Positions 8,497 through 17,722 are shown, numbered from the stretch's first letter. The stretch: 64,000 bases of DNA from Streptomyces sp. NBC_00390 (GCF_036057275.1 NZ_CP107945.1:620001-684000); one strand, 5' to 3'. Notes: generated by a model from the sequence alone, not told the origin. Numbers and translations are program-made.

Positions 8497-8689
8497 GCGC
8501 CCCGTCTCGGACCGGACCGCAAGGCGATGAACTCTTCATATTTCCCATCGACTTCGCCCCCGAAGGCGTCGGGACCACCGTGCGCTGCGCGGTGCGGGAC
8601 ACCGAGCAGGGCTACGCCGAAGGCGGCTGAAAGCACCCCAAGTCGCAGGGCCGGGGAATACGGCTGCCGTGTGGCCCGCTGTGATCACC

Positions 8690-9382
8690 ATGAGCACTCT
8701 TGGACTGATCGGCAGTGGGCACATCGGCAGCACCCTCGCGAGGCTCGGCGTAGCCGCCGGGCTCGATGTGGTCCTCAGCAACTCACGCGGACCTGAGACT
8801 CTCGCCGACCTGGTTGCGGAGCTGGGCCCGCACGCCCGGGCCGCGACACCGGCCGAGGCGGCGGCCGCCGGCGACTGGGTCGTGGTCACCGTCCCGCTGA
8901 AGAACTACCGTCAGGTGCCGGTGGCGCCGCTGTCAGGGAAGATCGTTCTCGACACCGACAACTACTACCCCGAGCGCGACGGACAGATCACCGAACTGGA
9001 CGCGGAAGAGACCACCACCAGCGAACTCCTCCAGCGGCATCTGCCGGACGCCAAGGTCGTCAAGGCGTTCAACAACATCTTCTTCGGGCATCTCGCCGCG
9101 TTGGCCCGGCCCTCAGGCGCGGTGGACCGTTCGGCGTTGCCGATCGCCGGCGATGACCCCGAGGCGAAGGCCGCCGCCACCCGGCTGCTCGATCTCCTCG
9201 GCTATGACGCGGTGGACGCGGGGCCGCTCGCCGACAGCTGGCGCTTCCAGCGCGACACGCCGGCCTATGTCGTTCCGTACGCGAAGAACCCGCAGGGTCG
9301 CGGCATCTCCATGGACGACCCGGGAGCGAGCGCGGACGCCGCGACGCTGCGCGCGGCCCTGGCCGCGGCCCGACGCGGCTGA
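8690..9382 (+). CDS. NADPH-dependent F420 reductase-like / NADP-binding oxidoreductase
   Basis: The 230-residue product begins MSTLGLIGSGHIGSTLARLG, a Rossmann nucleotide-binding loop of the F420-dependent NADP oxidoreductase (F420_oxidored) family. Next come VVLSNSRGPETLADLV, a typical NADP-phosphate selecting strand, and VVVTVPLKNY. Members either transfer hydride between F420 and NADP or are related NADP-dependent reductases; the substrate here cannot be read. ATG 8690 was chosen because family members begin directly with the strand-GxGxxG; a longer GTG-started form would add only 7 residues. It stands alone between two unrelated genes. Confidence 0.78.
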   Translation: MSTLGLIGSGHIGSTLARLGVAAGLDVVLSNSRGPETLADLVAELGPHARAATPAEAAAAGDWVVVTVPLKNYRQVPVAPLSGKIVLDTDNYYPERDGQITELDAEETTTSELLQRHLPDAKVVKAFNNIFFGHLAALARPSGAVDRSALPIAGDDPEAKAAATRLLDLLGYDAVDAGPLADSWRFQRDTPAYVVPYAKNPQGRGISMDDPGASADAATLRAALAAARRG

Positions 9383-9771
9383 GGAGCGACCGAACTCGGC
9401 CGAGCTTGCGAGCGAACGCGGGCTGACGGGCCAAGCGGCCCAGGACCGGGGGTGCTCCCGGCCTGAAGGCACCGTTGCCCACTACCAGTTGCTCAAGTGC
9501 CTCAGGCGGAGCCACCGGCTCGGCCATCGGCGCCACGGCGGCCTTCGGGTGACGTCATACTTGACCACCCGTGACAAACGAGGACGCCGGCAGCGAACGG
9601 GCCAACTTCTCGGAACGGCCACGCGATGCGGGTGCCCGGGCCGACGCTGAGCATGCCCGCCCGGGGCGTCTCTCGGCACATCCGTGCGGAGGGGCGGCCG
9701 GACGAAACGCGACTCACAAGCGATCATGACTCGTGCACTGATCGCACCGACCGATGCGGAGGAGTGGACGG
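9383..9771. other. Gap without a recognised gene
   Basis: These 389 bp between the oxidoreductase and pgm hold no ORF with convincing codon use or a ribosome site. I see no tRNA-like cloverleaf and no strong hairpin. The last 15 bp contain the GGAGGAG ribosome binding site of pgm (about 9758-9764). Confidence 0.4.
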
Positions 9772-11412
9772 ATGCCGAACGAGCGCGCGGGACAGCCGAC
9801 GCGGCCGGAGGACCTCATCGATGTGGCTCGGCTGGTGACCGCGTACTACGCCTTGCACCCCGATCCGGCCGAACCCGCCCAGCGAGTCGCCTTCGGCACG
9901 TCGGGACACCGGGGATCCGCCCTCGCCACCGCCTTCAACGAGGACCACATCGCCGCGACCAGCCAGGCGATCTGCGAGTACCGGGCCCAGCAGGGAACCG
10001 ACGGGCCGCTGTTCCTCGGCGCCGACACCCATGCGCTGTCCGAACCCGCCCGGGTGACCGCTCTGGAGGTCTTCGCGGCCAACGGCGTCACCGTGCTCAT
10101 CGATGCCGCCGACGGCTACACCCCCACCCCGGCGGTGTCGCACGCCATCCTCGCCCACAACCGCAGGCGTGCCTCCGGCCGGGCCGACGGCGTGGTGGTC
10201 ACGCCTTCGCACAATCCACCGGCCGACGGCGGCTTCAAGTACAACCCCCCGAACGGCGGGCCCGCCGGTTCCGAGGCGACCGGCTGGATCCAGGAGCGCG
10301 CCAACGAGATCATCACGGGCGGTCTGAAGGATGTCCGCCGCCTGCCCTGCAGCGCGGCGCTCGCCGCGCCGACCACCGAGCGGTACGACTTCCTCGGCGC
10401 CTATGTGCGAGACCTGCCGTCCGTGCTCGACCTGGATGCGGTGCGCGCCGCGGGTGTGCGCATCGGTGCAGATCCGCTCGGGGGCGCATCCGTGGCGTAC
10501 TGGGGCCGCATCGCCGAGGAGCACCGCCTCGATCTGACCGTCGTCAACCCGTACACCGATCCCACCTGGCGGTTCATGACGCTGGACTGGGACGGCAGGA
10601 TCCGGATGGACTGCTCGTCCCCGTACGCGATGGCGTCGCTGATCGAGCGCCGCGACCACTTCCAGATCGCCACCGGCAACGACGCCGACGCCGACCGGCA
10701 CGGCATCGTCACCCCCGACGGCGGCCTGATGAACCCCAATCACTATCTGGCCACCGCCATCGCCTACCTCTACAGTCACCGCGACCAGTGGCCGGCCGGT
10801 GCCGGTGTCGGCAAGACGCTGGTGTCCTCCAGCATGATCGACCGGGTGGCGGCCGACCTCGGGCGCGAGCTGATCGAGGTGCCGGTGGGCTTCAAGTGGT
10901 TCGTGGACGGCCTGATCGACGGCTCGCTCGGCTTCGGCGGTGAGGAGTCCGCCGGGGCCTCCTTCCTGCGCCGGGACGGCTCGGTGTGGACCACCGACAA
11001 GGACGGCATCCTCCTGGCCCTGCTCGCGTCCGAGATCCTGGCGGTGACGGGGCAGACGCCGAGCGAACGCTACGCTTCGCTCACCGCCCGGTTCGGCGAA
11101 CCGGCCTACGCCCGTGTCGACGCCCCCGCGACCCGCGAGGAGAAGGCCGTACTCAGCCGTCTCTCTCCCGACCAGGTGACGGCCGACACCCTTGCCGGGG
11201 AACCGATCACCTCGGTGCTCACCCAGGCGCCGGGCAACGGGGCGGCCATCGGCGGCATCAAGGTGACCACCGCCAACGCCTGGTTCGCCGCACGCCCTTC
11301 GGGTACCGAAGACGTCTACAAGGTGTACGCCGAGTCCTTCCTCGGAGCCGACCACCTGACGCGCGTACAGGAGGAGGCCCGGTCCGTCGTGGCGGCGGCA
11401 TTGAGCAGCTGA
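9772..11412 (+). CDS. pgm: Phosphoglucomutase (alpha-D-glucose phosphate-specific)
   Basis: This 546-residue enzyme interconverts glucose-1-phosphate and glucose-6-phosphate, feeding glycogen, trehalose and cell-envelope sugar synthesis. It shows the order of alpha-D-phosphohexomutase signatures: FGTSGHRG near 45, the phosphoserine loop [12 protein letters not shown] near 145, the Mg-binding loop [11 protein letters not shown] near 305, the sugar-binding GEESAG near 395, and the phosphate-binding ARPSGTE near 507. Length and motifs match bacterial Pgm. The start at ATG 9772 (MPNERAGQ) has GGAGGAG 8 bp upstream. It appears monocistronic, and a GC-rich hairpin lies about 75 bp after its stop. 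Confidence 0.95.
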   Translation: MPNERAGQPTRPEDLIDVARLVTAYYALHPDPAEPAQRVAFGTSGHRGSALATAFNEDHIAATSQAICEYRAQQGTDGPLFLGADTHALSEPARVTALEVFAANGVTVLIDAADGYTPTPAVSHAILAHNRRRASGRADGVVVTPSHNPPADGGFKYNPPNGGPAGSEATGWIQERANEIITGGLKDVRRLPCSAALAAPTTERYDFLGAYVRDLPSVLDLDAVRAAGVRIGADPLGGASVAYWGRIAEEHRLDLTVVNPYTDPTWRFMTLDWDGRIRMDCSSPYAMASLIERRDHFQIATGNDADADRHGIVTPDGGLMNPNHYLATAIAYLYSHRDQWPAGAGVGKTLVSSSMIDRVAADLGRELIEVPVGFKWFVDGLIDGSLGFGGEESAGASFLRRDGSVWTTDKDGILLALLASEILAVTGQTPSERYASLTARFGEPAYARVDAPATREEKAVLSRLSPDQVTADTLAGEPITSVLTQAPGNGAAIGGIKVTTANAWFAARPSGTEDVYKVYAESFLGADHLTRVQEEARSVVAAALSS

Positions 11413-11866
11413 CCGTCCTGCCCTCCGGTGACACGGCGTCTGACGACGCGTCCGTCCACAGCTCTCCGGTTCGGCTTCCGGCCCTGCCGCCGAGGCAGGG
11501 CCGGCGCGCCTCGGCAGCTTCAGTGGCAGGCAGGCGCCGCTGTCCGGCACCGGACGGGGGTCAAGCTGCTCCTCCTCCGCGGCACCAAGCCGCTTCTGCG
11601 CCATTCACGGGGCCGGTCCCCCGTCCGGAGCAGCGTCAACTCCGCTGCGACCCGTATGGTCGACAGCTCGGCCGGTCACCCTCGGTGGGGCCGTCCGGCG
11701 GGCCGTCTGCGGGCCGGATCAGCTGTGACGCCCACGGTGTCGGCCTGCGGCCGGTGTACGGTGGGGCCACCGAGAACCCTTCGTGCATCGGCTCCGAGGC
11801 TGATGTCGTTTTCGGCGAGCAACAACAGTGGGCGCGTGCAGACGAGCTCAGGGGCGGGTCAACGAC
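11413..11866. other. Intergenic region between pgm and the CBS-domain gene
   Basis: 454 bp with no ORF I trust. It contains a GC hairpin at 11489-11515 and, just before 11867, a GGGGCGGG purine stretch that may act as the ribosome site for the CBS gene. The promoter of that gene must lie here but no clear -35/-10 pair stands out. Confidence 0.4.
11489..11515 (+). terminator. Possible hairpin terminator of pgm
   Basis: Arms GCCGAGGC (11489-11496) and GCCTCGGC (11508-11515) are perfectly complementary around an 11-nt loop, 77 bp after the pgm stop. There is no T-run, which is common for Streptomyces terminators, so the call is tentative. Confidence 0.35.
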
Positions 11867-12382
11867 ATGAGTATGACCATCGACAAGCTTCACTCGCCGG
11901 CGGACGGATGGGGTTCGGCCACGGTGGCCGACGCAATGGGACCGGCCGACCCGCAGATCGCTGTCGACACCATGGTCGACGCAGCTTTGGACATCCTCAA
12001 CGTCGCCGACGCCGACTTCCTCGTCCTGCACGGACATGACGGTCTCTGCGTCGGCCTTGTCACGCGAGCGCAGTTCGGCCCGTACCGAGCGCGGTCCTGG
12101 TACACCGAACGCACCGCCGTCAGCGCCATCGTCCACGAACGCGGCCCCTTCACCCGTCCCGGAGTGTCCCTCTCCTCGGCGCTCGACGACATGCGGACGC
12201 GGGAACTCCGCGCCTGTCCGGTCGTCGATGACGGCGGCTACGCCCTCGGCGTTCTGACCGTCGCCGCACACGCCCACTCCTCGTCACCGCAGCCCTCACG
12301 AGCGTCCGGCGCCGTGCGCCGCGTCCCGACCCCCGGCGGTCGCGCTCCGGCGGCCCCGGCTCTCTTCGTTCCCTCCGCGTAG
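11867..12382 (+). CDS. CBS-domain protein
   Basis: This 171-residue protein carries a CBS pair at about residues 15-130. VADAMGPADPQIAVDTMVDAALDIL begins the first repeat and FLVLHGHDGLCVGLVTRAQF ends it. The second repeat has the matching VSLSSALDDMRTRELRACPVVDDGGYALGVLTV. CBS pairs usually bind adenine nucleotides and act as energy sensors, often as small stand-alone proteins in Streptomyces. The tail is Ser/Pro/Arg-rich and unstructured. ATG 11867 (MSMTIDKLH) is preferred over an upstream in-frame start because a GGGGCGGG site sits about 8 bp before it. No partner gene is adjacent. Confidence 0.8.
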   Translation: MSMTIDKLHSPADGWGSATVADAMGPADPQIAVDTMVDAALDILNVADADFLVLHGHDGLCVGLVTRAQFGPYRARSWYTERTAVSAIVHERGPFTRPGVSLSSALDDMRTRELRACPVVDDGGYALGVLTVAAHAHSSSPQPSRASGAVRRVPTPGGRAPAAPALFVPSA

Positions 12383-12833
12383 CCCGGCCGCGGGTGGGAA
12401 TCGAGCCGCTTTCCCGGCCGTACACTCGCCCCATGGGTTGCACATACGTGACGAGGAAGTGCCTGCGGCAGGCACTCCGCACGCTGTGCCCGGCTGCCAC
12501 GAGCGCGGCAGCCGTCGCCCCTTCGCATGCAGCTGACGTCGAGGCGCCGGAGACCGGCCGCACGGCGCTGCACGGCCACGGCTAGCGATTCTCAGCGGCC
12601 TCTCCCCGGCCCCCGTTTCTCCCGTTCTCCCGGCCCTCCGGCCCAGGTCACCGTCCGGGTCCCTGTACCAGCCTGGGCTCAGCCCCGGCGGCCCCGATCC
12701 GGCCGCGCCCCGCCCGGGGCACCGCCCCGCCCCGTGGCTCACTTTCCGCAGTTATCGGCACACCGTAGGCGCTGGGCGCCGCTGCCGCTCGGCCACGGCC
12801 GCGCGACCGGTCAAGCCACCTTGAAGGGATCAT
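12383..12833. other. Intergenic region before the MurE-like gene
   Basis: 451 bp holding one doubtful 50-codon ORF (12433-12585) and otherwise proline/arginine-rich noise in all frames. The last 10 bp contain GAAGGGAT, likely the ribosome site of the murE-like gene at 12834. Confidence 0.4.
12433..12585 (+). CDS. Doubtful small ORF, 50 residues
   Basis: An ATG at 12433 opens a 50-codon frame (MGCTYVTRKCLRQALRTLCP...) with three cysteines and a short Ala-rich stretch. No ribosome site is visible upstream, which in Streptomyces does not rule out a leaderless message. Codon third positions are less GC-biased than in neighbours. No family is recognised, and it may be chance. Confidence 0.2.
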   Translation: MGCTYVTRKCLRQALRTLCPAATSAAAVAPSHAADVEAPETGRTALHGHG

Positions 12834-14312
12834 ATGAAGCTGAGCAAGCTCCTGGCCGGACACAACCACGAGGTTCTTCAGGGCAGTCCGGAGACGAGAA
12901 TCACCGCGGGAGTGTGCTTCGACGCCCACCGGGTGTCGCCGGGTTCGCTGTTCATCGCGGTGCCCGGACACCGCGGGGGCGGCCCCGAGTCCGTCGGGCC
13001 GGCCCTCGCACGCGGCGCGGCGGCCGTGCTCCTCGAGGGAGGAGCGCCCGATCTTCCGGCGTCGGTGTGGACCGCGGACGTGTGCGCCGTGCGCGTACCG
13101 GACGCGCGGACCGCAGCCGCGGTCGTTGCCTCTCGCTACCACGGCGAGCCGGGGCGGCAGATGGACATGGTGGCGATCACCGGCACCAACGGAAAGACGT
13201 CGGTGTCGTACATGGTGGAGTCCGTACTGCGGATCGCAGAGGGCGCCGAGGTGGGGGTCATCGGGACTGCAGGCAGCCGGATCGGGGACGAAGTGATCCC
13301 GATGCCGAGGTCGGTGCTGACCACGCCGGAGTCGCCGGACCTCCAGTACCTGCTGGGGTGCATGCGCGACCGCGGGGCGGGGAGCGTCGTGCTGGAGGCC
13401 ACGTCGATGGGCCTGCTGACGCACCGGGTCGACCGTTCCTTCATCGACGTCGGCGTCTTCACCAACCTGACTCAGGACCATCTGGACGACCACGGAACGA
13501 TGGAGAACTACCGGGACGCCAAGTTGCGCCTGTTCCGGGGTCTGTGCCGGCGCGCGGTGGTCAATGCCGACGACCCGGTGGGCGCCGGAATCCAGGCGAT
13601 GATGCCCGGCGCGGTGACCACGTACGCCCTGGACGCCGAGGCGGACTACCGGGCGACAGAACTCGTCGTGGACGCCTCCGGCACGCGTTTCACCCTGCAT
13701 CACGACGGCCGCAAGTACCCGGCGGCGATCCCCGTCCCGGGCCGGTTCTCCGTGGCCAACGCACTGGCCACTGTGGCGGCCTGCCATGTCCTGGGTCACG
13801 ACTTGGCGGGGCTGGTCGCCGCGCTCGACCGGATGCCTCCGATCCCCGGCCGGTTCGAACGCTTCGAGACCCCGCGCGGCACGTCCGTGATCGTGGACTA
13901 CGCCCACTCCCCGGACTCCCTGGAGAAGGTCCTGGCCACCATCCGGGGTTTCGCCACCGGCCGGGTCATCACCCTCTTCGGCTGCGGCGGGGACCGGGAC
14001 ACCACCAAGCGCGCCGAGATGGGGGAAATCGCCGGGACCCACTCCGACCTGTGCGTCCTCACCTCGGACAACCCCCGCACCGAAGACCCCGAGACGATCC
14101 TGGACCAGATCACCCCTGGTCTCACGGCGACCGGCACACCGTTCGAACGGTTCACCGACCGCCGTCGGGCGATCGGCTTCGCCCTGTCCGCCGCGGGACC
14201 GGACGACATCGTCGTGGTCGCGGGGAAGGGCAGCGAGCCGTACCAGATCGTGGGTGAGGAACTGCTCCCTTTCAGCGATATGGCGGTGGTGCGCGAACTC
14301 GCCGGGGCGTAG
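12834..14312 (+). CDS. MurE-like ligase (UDP-MurNAc-tripeptide synthetase family), stand-alone copy
   Basis: This 492-residue Mur ligase joins an amino acid to UDP-MurNAc-L-Ala-D-Glu or a related acceptor with ATP. Domain 1 begins MKLSKLLAGH with SPGSLFIAVPG. The ATP loop ITGTNGKTS lies at ~117, the metal/acceptor motif LTTPESPD at ~162, and the carbamylated-lysine region YRDAKLRLF at ~228. The diaminopimelate-recognition motif DNPRTEDP is at ~413 and GKGSEPYQ at ~464. The DNPR motif and the Gly and Glu of GKGxE point to diaminopimelate rather than lysine, but His of the usual GKGHE is Ser here. It is not in a dcw division cluster, so it is probably a paralogue of the housekeeping MurE. Confidence 0.85.
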   Translation: MKLSKLLAGHNHEVLQGSPETRITAGVCFDAHRVSPGSLFIAVPGHRGGGPESVGPALARGAAAVLLEGGAPDLPASVWTADVCAVRVPDARTAAAVVASRYHGEPGRQMDMVAITGTNGKTSVSYMVESVLRIAEGAEVGVIGTAGSRIGDEVIPMPRSVLTTPESPDLQYLLGCMRDRGAGSVVLEATSMGLLTHRVDRSFIDVGVFTNLTQDHLDDHGTMENYRDAKLRLFRGLCRRAVVNADDPVGAGIQAMMPGAVTTYALDAEADYRATELVVDASGTRFTLHHDGRKYPAAIPVPGRFSVANALATVAACHVLGHDLAGLVAALDRMPPIPGRFERFETPRGTSVIVDYAHSPDSLEKVLATIRGFATGRVITLFGCGGDRDTTKRAEMGEIAGTHSDLCVLTSDNPRTEDPETILDQITPGLTATGTPFERFTDRRRAIGFALSAAGPDDIVVVAGKGSEPYQIVGEELLPFSDMAVVRELAGA

Positions 14313-14770
14313 CGGCAAACGGACAGGGAATCGTCGCCGGCCGCCTCGTACGCCGGTCGGTCCGGGGCCCGGACCGGTTCGCGTCCAGGCGGTCGGACGG
14401 TCTCGTCATGGCCTCGCTTGGACGGCCGACGCGGCCCGCCTCACGCGCTGCAGACAGAGTGTTCCCTCGCCTCCTGGAGGCGGACTGTTCCACTCGGAGC
14501 GCGGACGAGAGTACGGTGGCGATACGCAGGGGCGATACCCCGCGCACCTCGGCCGTCATCGTTTGTGGCGGACGCCTCCAGGAACGGCGCGGCCGGACGC
14601 ATCGGCCCCGGGAGAGGGCAGGACTCGCCGGTAACCACGTAGCGCGCAACGACGCCAACGAATCGTCGACCCGACCACCGGGCCCGCGACGGCCCAAGAA
14701 AACGCCTGGCACCCGCTCCAAGAATCGCTCCGGTCCCGCTGTCACGCCATGAGCAAGAGGGAACGCTTCC
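14313..14770. other. Gap without a recognised gene
   Basis: 458 bp downstream of the MurE-like gene contain no ORF with convincing codon bias on either strand. The end carries GAGCAAGAGGGAACG, the likely ribosome site of the small gene at 14771. Confidence 0.4.
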
Positions 14771-15040
14771 ATGTATTCGCCTGACGCGATCTCGAACCGC
14801 CGTCACAGCCGTACAGAACCGTCCGAGGAGATGATTGCCGGGCTGGTCTGCATCGTCTGCCGCACCGACTACCGGGCCGCACCGGACACGGACGCGGCGG
14901 TGGTCTCGCACCACAGCGACAAACAACTCCTCGCCTGCGCGGGGGTGTGCGCGCGCATGGCGAGCGGGTCCGTCACCGGTCTCGCCGAGACACCTCCTCC
15001 GCTGGCCGAACGCGTGCACAGGTACGAGGCCGAGCACTGA
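14771..15040 (+). CDS. Small cysteine-containing hypothetical protein
   Basis: An 89-residue protein starting MYSPDAISNRRH, with AAGAGGGA 9 bp upstream. The centre has CIVCRTDYRAAPDT, then HHSDKQLLACAGVCARM, so a CxxC is followed about 35 residues later by CxxxC. This could hold a zinc or iron-sulfur site but is not a recognised finger. No signal peptide or membrane segment is seen. It sits alone before a decayed gene. No function is proposed. Confidence 0.5.
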   Translation: MYSPDAISNRRHSRTEPSEEMIAGLVCIVCRTDYRAAPDTDAAVVSHHSDKQLLACAGVCARMASGSVTGLAETPPPLAERVHRYEAEH

Positions 15041-15054
15041 TGCGGTGACCATGA

Positions 15055-16050
15055 CACGCCGCCGGCCGCGCGGCCGCAGCACCACTGACCCCGGACGAGA
15101 TCCGCATCTCCATCAGCGACACCCGCCCCGTCCTGGACACCGCCGCACAGTTCCTCACCAGCGGCCACCCCCAGGCCGCACTGACCACCCTGCAGCCCTG
15201 GCTCCAGCGAGCCCCCCTGCGGACCCCTCGTCATCGCCACCGCCAGGACACTCCCGTACGGCGGCAACCCGGCCGACCACACCACCCACACCCGAGAAAC
15301 TCCTCGACTGGGTCCTCGCGAACTGCGCCCTGCACATCCACGACACCACCGAAGCTCTCATGCTCCGTGCCGAAAGCGCCTACCTCTCAGCGGACTTCAC
15401 CACGGCCGACAAGACCTGCGCCACACCCTCGGCTGCATGCCCAGCCCCGGACACGAACCCGGCCCCCTTGCACTCTTGCGCCTCGGCGACTGCTTCGAGC
15501 AGCTCGCACGCCCCGCCGAAGCACAGACCGTCTGGACCCAGCCGCACACCCTGCGCCCTTTGAACCCCGACGTCCTTCTGCGGCTCGGTCACCTCGCTCT
15601 CGCCGCACACGAGCCATACGTCGCAGAGACTCGCTTCGCCAAAGCCGCAGAAGCCTTATGCCTGGCGCCCGGCACCAGCATGACCACCGACCGCGACGCA
15701 CTGAGCCATGCCCTGTCCATGGGGCGCTACGACGCAGCCCTCGCCCGCGGCGACCGCGACACAGCGCGCCGACACCTCGCCGAAGCCGCAGACGCAGCCC
15801 CGCAGGACCCTTTCACCGCCGCAGCGCAAGCCGTCGAAGCCGACCTGCGCGGCGACCGGCCGCGGAGCAGAAACACACGGTCACAGCGGTGACCCGTGCC
15901 GTGGAGACACCACGCGGAGACATCGTCCTGGACAGACTCCGGGACCAGAACCTGATCACGCAGCAGACCTGGCAACAAGCGCGCGCTGCTCATCGGCAGT
16001 CGTTCACGAACCCGGCTCATCGGCAGGCCGAGCCACGGCACCCGGATTGA
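15055..16050 (+). pseudogene. Frameshifted helical-repeat (TPR-like) protein gene
   Basis: Coding-like sequence jumps between the three plus-strand frames. DEIRISISDTRPVLDTAAQF with LTSGHPQAALTTLQPWL is read to about 15230. TPEKLLDWVLANCALHIHDT, with LRAESAYLSADFTTADK, is read at about 15290-15420. LALLRLGDCFEQLARPAEAQ, through LLRLGHLALAAHEPYVAETR and DAALARGDRDTARRHLAEAA, is read to about 15870. VETPRGDIVLDRLRDQNLIT runs to a TGA at 16048-16050. The A/L-rich helical pairs with NPDVLLRLGHLALAAHE spacing resemble tetratricopeptide repeats. At least three frameshifts and the lack of a proper start make it non-functional unless sequencing errors are responsible. Confidence 0.6.
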
Positions 16051-16068
16051 GCCCCACAGCGTCGGGCC

Positions 16069-16282
16069 GGCGGTGCCCTCGCGAGCGGGGTCGGAGGCAG
16101 GGTCATCGGCGAGTTCTTCCACAAGGGCCTCACGATGACCGACGAGGACGTGGCGCGCATCGGCCGCGAGCTCGACGCAGGCCACAGCAGTTGGTGTGCT
16201 CACCTGGGACTTCGAGACCGAGGCCGTGGCCGGAAAGCTCAAGGAGATGGGCGGAACGCTCCAGACTCTTGAGGTGGCGCCG
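16069..16282 (+). pseudogene. Relic of a DUF1269-like membrane protein C-terminus
   Basis: One frame reads GGALASGVGGRVIGEFFHKG, then LTMTDEDVARIGRELDAGHS (16069-16190). After a +1 shift the next frame continues VGVLTWDFETEAVAGKLKEM, then GGTLQTLEVA. The glycine-rich segment, 'DEDVARIGRELDAGHSAVGVL' junction and 'L...GG-L' ending are like the C-terminal part of DUF1269 proteins (glycine-zipper membrane segment and small alpha-beta domain). There is no start or N-terminal part. It is convergent with pirin, whose stop is at 16287. Confidence 0.4.
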
Positions 16283-16286
16283 CAGG

Positions 16287-17252
16287 TCAGCGCACGCGCC
16301 CTCGCGGCTTCAGCGGCGTCGCGGGCAGTTCGGGTGCCGCCAGCGGTCCGCCGTCGTAGCCCTTCACCTCGCCGAAGCGGGTGCCGTCCATCCAGTCCGA
16401 ACGGGCCTGTGCGATCTCCTCGTTGGTCCGCCCGATGAAGTTCCACCACATGACGATCTCCTCGTCGAACGGCTCGCCGCCCAGGAGCATCAGTCCCGCG
16501 TCGGACTCGGCGCGCAGCGGTAGTTCGGTGCGGCCGCAGCCGAGGTAGAGCATCGATCCGGGGAGCACGGGTACCCCGTCGACGTTCACCTCGCCCGACA
16601 TCGCGAGCACCGCGTACTCGAAGTCGGGGTCGAGGGGCAGCATCGCCTCGGACCCGCGGGCGAGGGCAAGGTCCGCGCCCACGATCGGGCTGTAGGTCGT
16701 ACCAGGGGAGGCGGCGCCGTCGAGGGTCCCGAGGATGACCGTGGCGGTGAGGCCGGGCGCGGTGACCCGTGGCAGGTCACTGTGGTGCTGGAAGTGCGGC
16801 TCGACATCGCGGTGGCCGTCGGGAAGCGCGACCCACAGCTGCGCGCCGTGCAGAAAGCGGGCGTGGGACCTGGGGCTCTCCTCGGAGTGGCTGATCGCCC
16901 GGCCGGAGGTCATCAGGCCCAGTTCGCGGGGGCGAATGGTGGCCTTGACGCCCGTGCTGTCGCGGTGCAGCACCTCCCCCTCGTGCAGCCAGCTGACGGT
17001 CTGCAGGCCCATGTGCGGATGGGGCGGCACCTGCATGCCGGGCTCGTCCGCGATGTCGTCAGGTCCGTAGTGGTCGACGAAGGCCCAGGCGCCGACCATG
17101 CGCCGGCCCAGATTGGGCAGCAACCGCCGGACCACGGTGGACTCGCCGAGCGGGACCTGGCGGGGGCTGAGGAGTTCACGGACGGGTTCGGCGACGACGA
17201 ATCCCCGACCGCCGCAGACGGACAGTGCGGCCTGACGATCGAGATTGCTCAT
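16287..17252 (-). CDS. Pirin family protein
   Basis: A 321-residue bicupin of the pirin family. The N-terminal cupin has the metal-binding set PPHPHMGLQTVSWLHEGEVLHRDS (His, His and Glu ligands, roughly residues 75-100), with SEE and HGAQLWVALP following. The C-terminal cupin is at about 200-290. Pirins bind a metal and variously act as transcription cofactors, quercetinases or oxidative-stress proteins; the substrate is unknown here. The start is MSNLDRQ at 17252. A longer frame extends upstream but overlaps the divergent TPR gene and is Arg/Pro-rich noise. The product's C-terminus is KPRGRVR. Confidence 0.88.
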   Translation of the reverse strand: MSNLDRQAALSVCGGRGFVVAEPVRELLSPRQVPLGESTVVRRLLPNLGRRMVGAWAFVDHYGPDDIADEPGMQVPPHPHMGLQTVSWLHEGEVLHRDSTGVKATIRPRELGLMTSGRAISHSEESPRSHARFLHGAQLWVALPDGHRDVEPHFQHHSDLPRVTAPGLTATVILGTLDGAASPGTTYSPIVGADLALARGSEAMLPLDPDFEYAVLAMSGEVNVDGVPVLPGSMLYLGCGRTELPLRAESDAGLMLLGGEPFDEEIVMWWNFIGRTNEEIAQARSDWMDGTRFGEVKGYDGGPLAAPELPATPLKPRGRVR

Positions 17253-17304
17253 GGCGCACAACCTATTCCTGTACGGGGTCCGGAGGTCGGCCCCCCACTC
17301 CAAA

Positions 17305-17323
17305 ACTATAGTGGAATATTCAA
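17305..17323. promoter_or_regulatory. AT-rich palindromic patch between pirin and the TPR gene
   Basis: In a very GC-rich setting, ACTATAGT (17305-17312, perfect palindrome) directly abuts TGGAATATTCAA (17312-17323, palindromic except one pair on each side of GAATATTC). It lies about 55 bp from both divergent starts. This is where a regulator binding site or overlapping -10 elements would be expected. The cognate factor is unknown. Confidence 0.45.
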
Positions 17324-17374
17324 CAATCCCTGGATGTTGCAGGTCACACGTCCGGCCGCCAGGAGGAGAGACAA

Positions 17375-17722
17375 GTGAGCGAGAGCTACTACGAGTACGG
17401 AACCGCCGCCGAGCGGTGGGACTGGGCGGGACTGTTCTTCGACGCCAAGGAGTACACGACGGCGGCCCGGATCCTGAGCGGACTGGTCGAGGAGGCTCCT
17501 GAGCAGGTCGCTCCCCGGCTGCTGCTCGCCCGGGCCTAATACCACTCCGCACAGCTGGGCCGGGCCGAGGCGGAGCTGCGTGCCGTGCTGGAGCGCGACC
17601 CTGTGGAGCACTACGCGCGACTGATGCTGGGACGCACCCTGGAGCGGCAGGGCAGGCCGGAGGACGCGGCACCGCATCTGCGGATGGCATCGGCCATGTC
17701 CGGCGAGCCGCTCACGCGATGA
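17375..17722 (+). pseudogene. TPR protein gene interrupted by one in-frame TAA
   Basis: A GTG at 17375 with a strong AGGAGGAG site opens SESYYEYGTAAERWDWAGLF and continues as a TPR-like helix pair to LLLARA. A TAA at 17537-17539 then stops translation after 54 codons. The same frame goes on without another stop for 60 codons (YHSAQLGRAEAELRAVLERD ... LMLGRTLERQGRPEDAAPHL) to TGA 17720-17722. The text around the stop reads ARA-stop-YHSAQL, where I would expect ARAYYHSAQL, so a single TAC-to-TAA change would explain it. Undamaged, the protein would be about 115 residues. It is divergent from pirin. Confidence 0.7.

Noticed and set aside
12527..14257. 576-codon plus-strand frame overlapping the MurE-like gene
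   Set aside because: Shadow in another frame; RRGRG-type composition typical of GC-rich noise, whereas the 12834 frame has all Mur ligase motifs.
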